A program made the position numbers and the translations under genes. Shown here one piece after another: positions 9,702 through 17,700 of a stretch of 64,000 nucleotides of DNA. This stretch comes from Prevotella sp. Lineage in GTDB: Bacteria > Bacteroidota > Bacteroidia > Bacteroidales > Bacteroidaceae. Below the pieces are notes generated by a model. That model did no database searches. It worked only from the letters and a program-made list of their open reading frames with translations, and was not told the DNA's origin. Numbering within the stretch: position 1 is the first letter of the stretch; each line of letters begins with the position of its first letter. Location of the stretch: positions 1 through 64,000 of the forward strand of contig JAEEPZ010000006.1 in assembly GCA_016285055.1 (NCBI GenBank), in the 5' to 3' direction.

Positions 9702-9790
9702 CATTTATATACATATCAGATACTAATTTGGAATTAGTAGTTGAAATCCTAAATGCAATGTTATAAACTTTAATTACTATCTTTTTTTCT

Positions 9791-10474
9791 ATGAAAAAAC
9801 TATTATTTATCTTATTCGCGTTTACTGTTGCCATGCCTTCTTTTGCACAGGAGAAGAAAAGCGGCAGTTTTGTAAGTGTTAACGTTGGTGGTGGAGCCGG
9901 CTCGTTCAATCCCTCCATCAAGTCCAAGGTGACCACCACGTACAGTGATGGCAAGAAAGAGGAAAACAGAGAGGGCTACAAGTTCAAATACGATGCCATC
10001 AACTTTTTTGCCGATGTTGAGTACACCTTCAATGGCTTCACTACGCTGTTTGAAGGTTGCTACGGTCAGGCCAAAAACGGCGAATGGGAAATGAAGACGA
10101 AAGTAACAAACCCGCTGGTGAAGCTCGACGAAAGCAAGTTTGAAGACAAGGCCTCGTTCTACTCCGGCTCCGTGTATATCGGCCCTATCCTCTTCCCGAA
10201 GAAACGCTTCCAAATGCCTATCCTCGGTGGTATTGGCCTAACCTATAACGACGGTGAGCCGTTCAACAAGCTGTCCTTCGATTTTTGCTACAAAGTAAGG
10301 GCAAAGTTCTATATCACCAGAAACGTGGGTCTCTTTGCCGGCGTCAGTGGCAACATCGGAATAGCTGGAGACACGGAAGTGCTGGGTGGAAAAGAAGACG
10401 ACAAGGCTGACATCACCATGCACCGGCTCAGCTTCGAGGGTGGTCTGACAGTCATGTTGGGACGCAAGAAATGA
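9791..10474 (+). CDS. Predicted outer-membrane beta-barrel protein, function unknown
   Basis: A 227-residue protein with a clear signal peptide (MKKLLFILFAFTVAMPSFAQ). The rest alternates polar and hydrophobic residues with many aromatic strand ends (INFFADVEYTFNGFTTLF, FDFCYKVRAKFYITRNVGLFAGVSGNIGI) and ends on LTVMLGRKK, as in small 8-10-strand porin-like barrels. I do not recognise a specific family. The next gene begins 34 bp downstream and may share its transcript. Confidence 0.6.
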   Translation: MKKLLFILFAFTVAMPSFAQEKKSGSFVSVNVGGGAGSFNPSIKSKVTTTYSDGKKEENREGYKFKYDAINFFADVEYTFNGFTTLFEGCYGQAKNGEWEMKTKVTNPLVKLDESKFEDKASFYSGSVYIGPILFPKKRFQMPILGGIGLTYNDGEPFNKLSFDFCYKVRAKFYITRNVGLFAGVSGNIGIAGDTEVLGGKEDDKADITMHRLSFEGGLTVMLGRKK

Positions 10475-10508
10475 TGAAACCTGTTCTATTAGCTTCACAC
10501 CCAAACCT

Positions 10509-12302
10509 ATGAAAAGAGTATTTGTTCTTGCCATACTGGTTATGACAGCCTTGGCAGGTATGGCGCAAGAGAAACTTTTCGACCAGGCCATAAAGAATGG
10601 TCGTGCACAGAAGCAGTTGTATGAGATATACAATGCCAAGTCAAAGATGATCAAGCCCGACAAGCTGACTCAGGTGGGAAGAGAAAGAGGCTACATCCTG
10701 GGAGGCTACACCATGAAGGAAGTGGGGCGTTTCGGCGATGTGGCAGAGACGGTTGAGCGCTACTTTTTCATCCCGAAGGATCAGTATGGCGAATATATCT
10801 TTGAGAACATCAGTGAGACGACGCCTTATTCCAAGCTCACTGCCCAAGGAAAAGTCTATTTCTACAGAAAGCCGGCTGACAACGGCGAATTCTTCACACC
10901 TTATTCCGACGCCAAATGGTCGGGCGAGGTGAGAAACGGCCTCATCTGCGGCACAGGAGAGGGCTTCAAGCAAATCGGCGACAGGATCTTTGTTTACTTC
11001 AAGGGAACATTCAATGAAGGCCTGCCTACTGGTGAAGCCCAGTTTTGCACCTACGATTACGGCAGAATGCAGGAGTTTATCTACAACAAGAGTCTGTGCC
11101 AACAAGAAACGTCGACCACAGGTAAGCTCAGTGACGGCATGTGCTGGATAAAGGGCGGAGAGCAAAGGTACGGCTTCGTCAATGCACAGGGCAAAACCGT
11201 CATCGTTCCGCAATTCCGTGCCGTCAAGGATTTCTCCAATGGCATCGCCTATGTCACTGAGGGGAAAACGGAAGTGAAGATCAACAAAACAGGCAAAGTC
11301 GTTGCTATCTCAGAAAACGCCACGTTGACATTCGACGAGATGGTGACCATGAAGAAAAACCACCCCGACCTCCTTGCTTCCATCGAGGTGCTGGCAACGA
11401 AATATGCCAACAGCGGGCTGAACTTCGACCAGCTGGTAAGCGTGGAAAAGGAATTTCCCAACCTGAAGGCCACGGTGCTTCCGCACAAGACGGCACTCTA
11501 TCGCAAAGACTGTCAAGAGCTGGACAGTTACTATGACAAGTGCGTAGAGGCCTGCAAGGCTGGCCAGCGTGATTTCTCAGGTCGCAGCAAGGCCAACAGC
11601 TTCCGCTCCCTCTACGGCAAATACGATTTCGACCCTGACGGCAGACTGCCGAAAGCAAGCAGGATGATTGACTATTACACGGTATGCGACGCTACCAACG
11701 TCTACGTCAGGGGCAGTTACTGGAATACAAGCTACTCAGGGGAACCGAGCTTTGACGACAGCTGTTACGGCGACCTCTCACTGCTTTCGTCTGCCAACAG
11801 CATCTGCGACAGTGGGGCCGAGACCGACTTTGCCGACTTCTATGCATCTGTGAAGCCCACTATAGCGTCGAAGCGTAATAACTTGTCTTTAACAGCAGAC
11901 AGAAGCAGATCAGAGTATAACAGTGCCCACAACCGGTACGTGGAAGAAAAGAGAAGGCAGGAGGAGGCCAAGAGAGAAGCGAAGAAACGTGCCCTCGACT
12001 CGGTCAATGCCAGCAATATCTATCAGTATGTGGTGCGCGAGAAGGACTGGAGCCGTGGACGTTTTTTGGACTCTGACGATGACTATGACGACCACCGAGA
12101 AGTGTATTTTAAGGACCTTGACCATGAAGGATACGAATTCTCGGAAACCATTCACGAGGTCTACAATCGGGAACATAACAAACACTATTATTGGGTCAGC
12201 ACTGGTCTCTTCAGTTCTTCCAGTCACACTACCTACGCCGACTGCTTGGTGGCGGCCTTCCTCAACAGATACGGGCGCAGCTGGTACGAGAACAATTATT
12301 AG
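10509..12302 (+). CDS. Exported WG-repeat/MORN-like protein, function unknown
   Basis: A 597-residue protein with a signal peptide (MKRVFVLAILVMTALAGMAQ). The middle contains MORN-like strands (WSGEVRNGLICGTGEGF, YFKGTFNEGLPTGEAQF), then a WG repeat (RYGFVNAQGKTVIVPQF ... FSNGIAYVTEG, about residues 218-258). The C-terminal third is charged and partly coiled-coil (RYVEEKRRQEEAKREAKKRA), ending in a Tyr/His-rich stretch. WG and MORN repeats are adhesion or interaction modules, and the architecture suggests a periplasmic or surface scaffold. Same strand as, and close behind, the putative barrel protein. Confidence 0.6.
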   Translation: MKRVFVLAILVMTALAGMAQEKLFDQAIKNGRAQKQLYEIYNAKSKMIKPDKLTQVGRERGYILGGYTMKEVGRFGDVAETVERYFFIPKDQYGEYIFENISETTPYSKLTAQGKVYFYRKPADNGEFFTPYSDAKWSGEVRNGLICGTGEGFKQIGDRIFVYFKGTFNEGLPTGEAQFCTYDYGRMQEFIYNKSLCQQETSTTGKLSDGMCWIKGGEQRYGFVNAQGKTVIVPQFRAVKDFSNGIAYVTEGKTEVKINKTGKVVAISENATLTFDEMVTMKKNHPDLLASIEVLATKYANSGLNFDQLVSVEKEFPNLKATVLPHKTALYRKDCQELDSYYDKCVEACKAGQRDFSGRSKANSFRSLYGKYDFDPDGRLPKASRMIDYYTVCDATNVYVRGSYWNTSYSGEPSFDDSCYGDLSLLSSANSICDSGAETDFADFYASVKPTIASKRNNLSLTADRSRSEYNSAHNRYVEEKRRQEEAKREAKKRALDSVNASNIYQYVVREKDWSRGRFLDSDDDYDDHREVYFKDLDHEGYEFSETIHEVYNREHNKHYYWVSTGLFSSSSHTTYADCLVAAFLNRYGRSWYENNY

Positions 12303-12354
12303 CCGTATTATTCACGGAACGGCAACCGGCAGGAAAAGCAAAGGACTGTTAAAA

Positions 12355-12397
12355 GTGTACAGAGCCTATGTACACTCTGTACAAAGGCTCTGTACAC
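12355..12397. terminator. Inverted repeat between convergent genes
   Basis: Twelve-base arms GTGTACAGAGCC and GGCTCTGTACAC enclose a 19-nt loop that itself carries further TGTACA motifs. It lies between the convergent 10509 gene and the GH92 gene. It could act as a bidirectional transcription stop, although no long T run follows; it may instead be a palindromic repeat. Confidence 0.45.
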
Positions 12398-12408
12398 AGT
12401 GTACAAAG

Positions 12409-15400
12409 CTAACGACTGCGTATGGACCAGTCGATGCCCAAGGGATTGTGACGCATCTCCGTGACGAGCCAGAGGCGTAGGCGCTGGTCGTAGGTGATGA
12501 CCATCTCCGTACCGTCAATGTCGGCTCGCACGCGGTGGCTATGCTTGGGCACGTCGCTATCTATCAGGCGCCAGACGATGCCGTCATAGATGAAGAGCCC
12601 TGCTATTTCCAATTGGCGCATGGCCCCTTCAGAGACGAAGAGGAAGGTGCCGCGCACGTCGTGATAGACGGTGCCGTCGTCCTGCGGTGTCAGCCAGCAG
12701 AAACCCGTCGCTTTCTCGGTCTCACTGCGCGGGATGAGGTAGAGTGTCTTCTTGCAATAAACGCCCAGCGTGTCGCCCATCCAGCGCATTGTCAGCGGCC
12801 AGGTGCGGAACTGGCGGTTCAGGATGAAAGAGACTTCGTATGGCGTGTTGGGGGTCATAGTACTCATAGTTCCCATAGGCCCCATAGGACTCATAGGACT
12901 CATAGGACCCATAGGACCCATAGGACTCATAGGACCCATAGGACTCATAGGACCCATAGGACTCATAGGACCCATAGACCTACTCAGCCCAAAGACGAGC
13001 TCGCCGCCCTGCATCAGCTCTGCGTGGGTGATGCGGGCGTCGCTCAGCTCTCGGCCGTTCAGACTGACGGAAAAGACCTTTTTCCTGTCGCGGCGCTTGC
13101 TCACTCGCAGGCTGCGGCCGTTGGGCAGCTGCAGCGTATAGGCGTCGAGCAGGGGAACATTCAGTAAGTAGTAGTCCTGTCCGGCGTTGGGGTAGAGGCC
13201 CATCATGTGGAAGGCGAGCCACGACGACATCGCGCCGCCGTCGTCGTTGCCGGGCAGACCGTCGGGCTGGTCGCTATAGTTGTCGCTGATGATCTGGAGG
13301 ATGCGCTGTGTGCTCAGGTCGGGCCGACCGAGCCAGTGGTAGAGACAGGGCGTGAGGAACGACGGCTCGTTGCCCACGTTGTAGCGGCCCCGCTCGAAGA
13401 AGAGGTCCAGACGGCGACGGAAGGCTTCTTTTCCGCCACACGCCTCTATCAGGCCCTCCACGTCGTGCGGGATGGAGAGCGAGTATTCGGCCGACAGTGC
13501 CTCGTAGAAGAACGTGTCCCACCAAGGGATGTACCACGGCGCCACCTTCGTCACCGGCGTATAGGGGATGCGCGGCTTAAACACCTTCGAGCGTCCCCAG
13601 GGCACGCTGTCTAACCAGACGCCATTCTCGTCGCGCGGCATGATATAGCCACTGACGTCGTCCCACTCATAGTCCTTGCGCCACAGGTTGCGCCAGTTGC
13701 GCGAGCGCTGCAGATATTCTTCGTAGACATCCTGACGGCCGAGGCCTTTTGCCACCAGCGCTATGCAGTAGTCGTCGTAGGCATACTCCACAGTGCGGGT
13801 GCCGGCCCGGGGGATGCCGTAAGGCACATAGCCCAGACGGCGGTACTCGTTCAGTCCGCCGCGCCCGTGCTTCTCGTGGTCGGCGCCAGGGTCTTGCTCA
13901 GCGTCTTTCAGCATCGCCTCCAGCGCCAGCTGATAGTCAATGCCGCCCAAACCTTTCACAAAGGCATCTGCGATGACCACCTCGGCATTGCTGCCGCCCT
14001 GTGTGCGTCCGTTGCAGTCGCCGCTGCGGGCATCGGGCATATAGCCTTCGCGCGCGTATATATTTAATAATGAGTTGACGATGTCCACCTGACGCTCTGG
14101 CCAGAGCAGGGTCAACAGCGGCGACGAGGTGCGGTAGGTGTCCCAGATGGCGTAGTAGTCGTCGTAGTAGGGCGTCTCGGTCCACTTCGGGTTCTCGCCC
14201 GTCTTGCAGACCGGCATCAGCATGGTGTGATAGAGGGCGGTGTAGAACATGCGTTTCTGCTGCTCGGTGCCTTCAATGTGCACCTTCTGCAGCTGCTCTT
14301 CCCATGTGTTGCGCAGGCGCTGCAGCTGCTCGTCGAAGCCGTGCACGTCGATGTTGCGGCGTGCCTGCATGGTGCTGACATAGCTGATGCCCACCTTGAC
14401 GTTGACCACCGTGTCGGCAAAGAGCAGGACAGTACAAGCCCCAAAAGCCCCCCCTACGGCCCCCGAGGGGGCTTCATGTGTTAGCAAGCCCTGACTACAA
14501 GGTAGTGTAGCCCCCAAAGCCCCCCCTACGGCCCCCGAGGGGGCTTCATGTGTTAGCAAGCCCTGACTACAAGGTAGTGTAGCCCCCTCGGGGGCCGAAG
14601 GGGGGGCTTTGGGGACTTTTGGGGCTTTGGTCTTGAAGGGCTTGTCTGTGCTGAGGAAAAAGTAGACAGTGTAGGCGTCGCCGTTGTTCCAGCCGCCGCG
14701 CACGCGGCTGTAGCCACAGACCTCGTGGTCGCTCACCAGTTCCACCTCGGCGTCCACAAACTGCTGCTTCTCGCGTAAGTTAGGCACCGAGTCTTTACCA
14801 AGGAAATGTGTGGCATCGATCAGCAAAGCCCCCCATACAGCCCCCGAGGGGGCTTCAAGTGTTGGTAAACCCTGGCTATTAAGTAGTGTAGCCCCCTCGG
14901 GGGCTGAAGGGGGGGCTTCGGGGGCTGAAGGGGGGGCTGGGGGGTAATGGAAGCGGTAGTGGGCGCAGCGCTCGTTAGTGGTGATTTCTGTGCGGATGCC
15001 GTTGTCGTAGGTCGTGGAGTAGTAGCCCAGCTCGATGGTCTCGCTGAGGCGGTGCTGGGGCTTATGGGTCTCATAGGACTTATAGGGCTCATAGGACTTA
15101 TGGGTCTCATAGGACTTATGGGTCTCATAGGACTTATAGGGCTCATAGGACTCATAGGGCTCATAGGACTCATAGGTCTCATGAGACTCATAACAGGGCT
15201 GCAGGAGGATGTTGCCGTACTTCTGGCCGCCGCCTGTGCCGCTGACGTGTGTCTGCGAGAATCCGCTGACGGCCTCGGGCATCGGTGCCCAGCCAGCGTT
15301 GGGCAGCACGCCGCAGTCGGGACCTGGCTTCACCATGCCGAAGGGCATGGCCGGGCCAGGGAACGTGCGGCCTACGCCCACACTGCCGATGCGCGGGTCA

Positions 15401-15477
15401 ACGTATTTCCATAGCTGTGCCTGTGACGGCACGACAACTATCGTCAGCAGAAAAAGCCAAAGCAAGCGGTTGTTCAT
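12409..15477 (-). CDS. Glycoside hydrolase family 92 (alpha-mannosidase) with multiple in-frame repeat insertions
   Basis: Secreted Ca-dependent exo-alpha-mannosidase type (signal MNNRLLWLFLLTIVVVPSQAQ). GH92 signatures: DPRIGSVGVGRTFPGPAMPFGMVKPGPD, GFSQTHVSGTGGG, and the catalytic-domain block GLPGNDDGGAMSSWLAFHMMGLYP. The family is usually about 750-780 residues; this one is 1022. The excess lies in four low-complexity blocks listed separately: a Tyr-Glu-Ser nonamer tract near residues 96-140, two clusters of the GC-rich palindromic element (about 181-217 and 291-344), and a Met-Gly/Ser-Pro tract near 835-876. The frame stays open throughout. It is downstream of the S46 peptidase with a 15-bp tandem repeat between. 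Activity with these insertions is not certain. Confidence 0.85.
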   Translation of the reverse strand: MNNRLLWLFLLTIVVVPSQAQLWKYVDPRIGSVGVGRTFPGPAMPFGMVKPGPDCGVLPNAGWAPMPEAVSGFSQTHVSGTGGGQKYGNILLQPCYESHETYESYEPYESYEPYKSYETHKSYETHKSYEPYKSYETHKPQHRLSETIELGYYSTTYDNGIRTEITTNERCAHYRFHYPPAPPSAPEAPPSAPEGATLLNSQGLPTLEAPSGAVWGALLIDATHFLGKDSVPNLREKQQFVDAEVELVSDHEVCGYSRVRGGWNNGDAYTVYFFLSTDKPFKTKAPKVPKAPPSAPEGATLPCSQGLLTHEAPSGAVGGALGATLPCSQGLLTHEAPSGAVGGAFGACTVLLFADTVVNVKVGISYVSTMQARRNIDVHGFDEQLQRLRNTWEEQLQKVHIEGTEQQKRMFYTALYHTMLMPVCKTGENPKWTETPYYDDYYAIWDTYRTSSPLLTLLWPERQVDIVNSLLNIYAREGYMPDARSGDCNGRTQGGSNAEVVIADAFVKGLGGIDYQLALEAMLKDAEQDPGADHEKHGRGGLNEYRRLGYVPYGIPRAGTRTVEYAYDDYCIALVAKGLGRQDVYEEYLQRSRNWRNLWRKDYEWDDVSGYIMPRDENGVWLDSVPWGRSKVFKPRIPYTPVTKVAPWYIPWWDTFFYEALSAEYSLSIPHDVEGLIEACGGKEAFRRRLDLFFERGRYNVGNEPSFLTPCLYHWLGRPDLSTQRILQIISDNYSDQPDGLPGNDDGGAMSSWLAFHMMGLYPNAGQDYYLLNVPLLDAYTLQLPNGRSLRVSKRRDRKKVFSVSLNGRELSDARITHAELMQGGELVFGLSRSMGPMSPMGPMSPMGPMSPMGPMGPMSPMSPMGPMGTMSTMTPNTPYEVSFILNRQFRTWPLTMRWMGDTLGVYCKKTLYLIPRSETEKATGFCWLTPQDDGTVYHDVRGTFLFVSEGAMRQLEIAGLFIYDGIVWRLIDSDVPKHSHRVRADIDGTEMVITYDQRLRLWLVTEMRHNPLGIDWSIRSR
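12850..12975 (-). repeat. Nonamer tract inside GH92 read as Met-Ser/Gly-Pro
   Basis: Fourteen 9-bp units (ATGAGTCCT / ATGGGTCCT on the coding strand) encode MGP/MSP/MGT/MST/MTP triplets. It is the same DNA nonamer as the 15058-15192 tract but read in a different frame. Confidence 0.9.
14446..14607 (-). repeat. In-frame GC-rich palindromic element, tandemly duplicated, in GH92
   Basis: Fifty-four codons: one full element (A-P-P-S-A-P-E-G ... [10 protein letters not shown], 30 codons) followed by a 24-codon, 72-bp direct duplication of its distal part. The core between arms (ATLPCSQGLLTHE) is nearly identical in both halves. Confidence 0.9.
14827..14937 (-). repeat. In-frame GC-rich palindromic element in GH92 (second site)
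   Basis: Thirty-seven codons. The left arm is partly duplicated ([16 protein letters not shown]), then comes a core ATLLNSQGLPTLE and the right arm EAPSGAVWGA. Core similarity to the 14446-14607 copies suggests one spread from the other within the gene. Confidence 0.9.
15058..15192 (-). repeat. Nonamer tract inside GH92 read as Tyr-Glu-Ser/Pro
   Basis: Fifteen 9-bp units (TATGAGTCC, TATGAGCCC, TATAAGTCC, CATAAGTCC) encode YES/YEP/YKS/YET/HKS triplets. They interrupt the N-terminal GH92 region just after YGNILLQP. Confidence 0.9.
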
Positions 15478-15480
15478 TTG

Positions 15481-15555
15481 TCCTTACTCCCCAACTCCTT
15501 ACTCCCCAACTCCTTACTCCCCAACTCCTTACTCCCCAACTCCTTACTCCCCAAC
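15481..15555. repeat. Perfect 15-bp tandem repeat between S46 peptidase and GH92
   Basis: Five identical copies of TCCTTACTCCCCAAC plus a partial sixth fill the whole 81-bp gap between the two minus-strand genes. Confidence 0.95.
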
Positions 15556-15558
15556 TCC

Positions 15559-17631
15559 TTACTTCGCATTGATCTCGCGCAGCAGGCGGTCGGCGTGGCC
15601 CCACTTGTCCATCATGTAGAGGACGTAGCGTATGTCGACGCCGATGCAGCGGGCCAGCTCGCGGTCGAAGAAGATGTCGCTGGAGAGCGAGTCCCAGTTG
15701 CCGTCGAAGGCCAGACCGATGAGGCGGTTCTTGCCGTCGAACATCGGCGAGCCGCTGTTGCCGCCGGTGATGTCATTTGTGGTGAGGAAGCACAGCGGCA
15801 TGTCACCGGCCTGACTCATCAGCTGCACCATCTCAGGCTCCACACGGTAGTCCTCGATGCGGTCGCCAGTGCGCATCTTCGCCACGATGCTGGGCGCCGT
15901 GGTGCGGTATCCCGATGGCTTGCCGCCCAGCAGATACTGTTTCACCTGTCCGTAGCTGAGGCGCATGGTGAAGTTAGCGTCGCTGTAGTGTGGCTGGTCC
16001 ATCTCCATGCGCACTTTCACGTCGCACAAGCGGCGCTCCTGCTCGTCGATGCTGTCGCTGACGGCCATGTATTCAGCGATGAGGCTGGCGCGCAGCGTCA
16101 CCAGGTCGAGGCCGAACTGCATGCCGGGATCCTTCTGGTTCGACTTCTTGTTCGGGTAGACACGTTTCTTCTTGATAAGAATCGATTTCTTGTACAGCGC
16201 GTCGGCGTAGGCCTGGCAGTCGCCGTTGAACTTCTTGTCGATGACGTTATAGAACGAGGGCAAGTGAGCGGCATCAGTGATGTGGCTGCGATAGTTGGCT
16301 AACAGCGTGCCCAGAACCTCGCGGTCGGTGGCCAGGTCCCACGTCTCGCGGTTGTCCTTGATGTTGATGTGCTGGCGCTTGCCGTTGCCCACGGGCTCCG
16401 CACCGTTGTGTACATGCTGCGCACGGACAGACAGCTCGTCGTTGCGTGAGAACGTCTCAGAGAAGAGCAGCAGTGCCTTCGAGGCCTTGATACGCTGCTC
16501 GTAGAGGCTGGTCATCTTCTCGAAGTCCACCTTCTGCAGACCTTTTATCTGGACGGTGTCCTGCCACTGCGCTATCTGGCGCTCGAAGCGTTCCTTCTGC
16601 GCGATGAGACCGATGCTGTCGATGCACTTGTTCATGCCGATGCTGTTCTTCCAGTAGTTCGACGAGGTGGCGTACTTCGAGTCGTACTTGATGCGGACGG
16701 CCTCCGAGGCGTCCATGTGGCGCTTCATCACCTCCTGCTTCACGCCGCGCACCTGGGCACGGATGGCGTTCTGTTCATAGCGCTCCTGTATGCCGTAGCT
16801 TGACAGGTAGCGTGACGTGGAGCCGGGATAGCCCATCGTCATCGAGAACGTGCCCTCGTTATAGCCCTCGAGCGACACCTGTGCCCAGTGCTCGGGATGG
16901 TAGGGCACGTTGCGCTCAGAATATTCGGCGGGGCCGTTGGTGTCCGGGTCGGCGTAGATGCGGAACACGCTGAAGTCGCACGTCTGGCGCGGCCACATCC
17001 AGTTGTCGGTCTCGCCGCCGAACTTGCCCATCGACTTGGGAATGGCGAAGACGAGGCGCAGGTCGGTGAAGTCGCGGTAGGTCGTGGCGTAATACTTGTT
17101 GCCCTCGAAGAAGGCCTTCAGCTCTAAGCGCAGCGTCTTGTCCTGCTCCTTCACCGCCTTCGACATGGCGTTCTCGATACTGTCCAAGTAGAGGGCCTGC
17201 TGGCGGCTGTCCATCTGGCGGAACTCATCGGTGACGACCTGGTCGGTGACGTCCTTCTGCTCCACCATGAACGAGACGAACATGTCTTTATTGGGCAGCT
17301 CCTCTTCGAAGCTCTTGGCAATGAATCCGTTGAGCATGTAGTCGTGCTCGGTGGTGCTGTGGCTGCGTATGGCCTCGAAGCCGCAGTGGTGGTTGGTGAA
17401 GACGAGGCCATCGGGCGAGACAACGACGCCGGAGCAATAGCCGGAGAAGTTGACGACGCTCTTCATAATGGCGTCGTCGGCGCGGTACAGCTTGTCATAG
17501 GGCAGCTGGTAGCCTTCGGCCTGCATCTGCTCGTAGACGGTCTGCGGCAGGTCGTAGAGCGTCCACATGCCTTCGTCGGCCTGTGCCGTGAGGGCAAAGG
17601 CCGCTGTCATAGATAAAAGAATTTTCTTCAT
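15559..17631 (-). CDS. S46-family serine dipeptidyl-peptidase, DPP7-type
   Basis: Periplasmic exopeptidase that removes dipeptides from oligopeptide N-termini, feeding amino-acid-fermenting Bacteroidales. 690 residues with signal peptide (MKKILLSMTAAFALTAQA). The chymotrypsin-like halves carry the His site FTNHHCGFEAI (about 78-88), an Asp site CDFSVFRIYAD, and the Ser site ITGGNSGSPMFDG (Ser626). The residue 18 positions after the catalytic Ser is Gly (IGLAFDGNW). In characterised enzymes this position is Gly in DPP7 (hydrophobic P1) and Arg in DPP11 (acidic P1), so DPP7-type specificity is inferred. The gene sits upstream of GH92 on the same strand. Confidence 0.92.
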   Translation of the reverse strand: MKKILLSMTAAFALTAQADEGMWTLYDLPQTVYEQMQAEGYQLPYDKLYRADDAIMKSVVNFSGYCSGVVVSPDGLVFTNHHCGFEAIRSHSTTEHDYMLNGFIAKSFEEELPNKDMFVSFMVEQKDVTDQVVTDEFRQMDSRQQALYLDSIENAMSKAVKEQDKTLRLELKAFFEGNKYYATTYRDFTDLRLVFAIPKSMGKFGGETDNWMWPRQTCDFSVFRIYADPDTNGPAEYSERNVPYHPEHWAQVSLEGYNEGTFSMTMGYPGSTSRYLSSYGIQERYEQNAIRAQVRGVKQEVMKRHMDASEAVRIKYDSKYATSSNYWKNSIGMNKCIDSIGLIAQKERFERQIAQWQDTVQIKGLQKVDFEKMTSLYEQRIKASKALLLFSETFSRNDELSVRAQHVHNGAEPVGNGKRQHINIKDNRETWDLATDREVLGTLLANYRSHITDAAHLPSFYNVIDKKFNGDCQAYADALYKKSILIKKKRVYPNKKSNQKDPGMQFGLDLVTLRASLIAEYMAVSDSIDEQERRLCDVKVRMEMDQPHYSDANFTMRLSYGQVKQYLLGGKPSGYRTTAPSIVAKMRTGDRIEDYRVEPEMVQLMSQAGDMPLCFLTTNDITGGNSGSPMFDGKNRLIGLAFDGNWDSLSSDIFFDRELARCIGVDIRYVLYMMDKWGHADRLLREINAK

Positions 17632-17648
17632 GGTATATTTTCTCTAAT

Positions 17649-17700
17649 AGTCTAAATAGTCTAAATAGTCTAAATAGTTTTAATAGTCTAAATAGTTTTA
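17649..17700. repeat. AGTCTAAAT nonamer tract
   Basis: Direct 9-bp repeats AGTCTAAAT, with AGTTTTAAT variants, fill the gap between the flippase stop and the S46 peptidase start. Confidence 0.9.
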
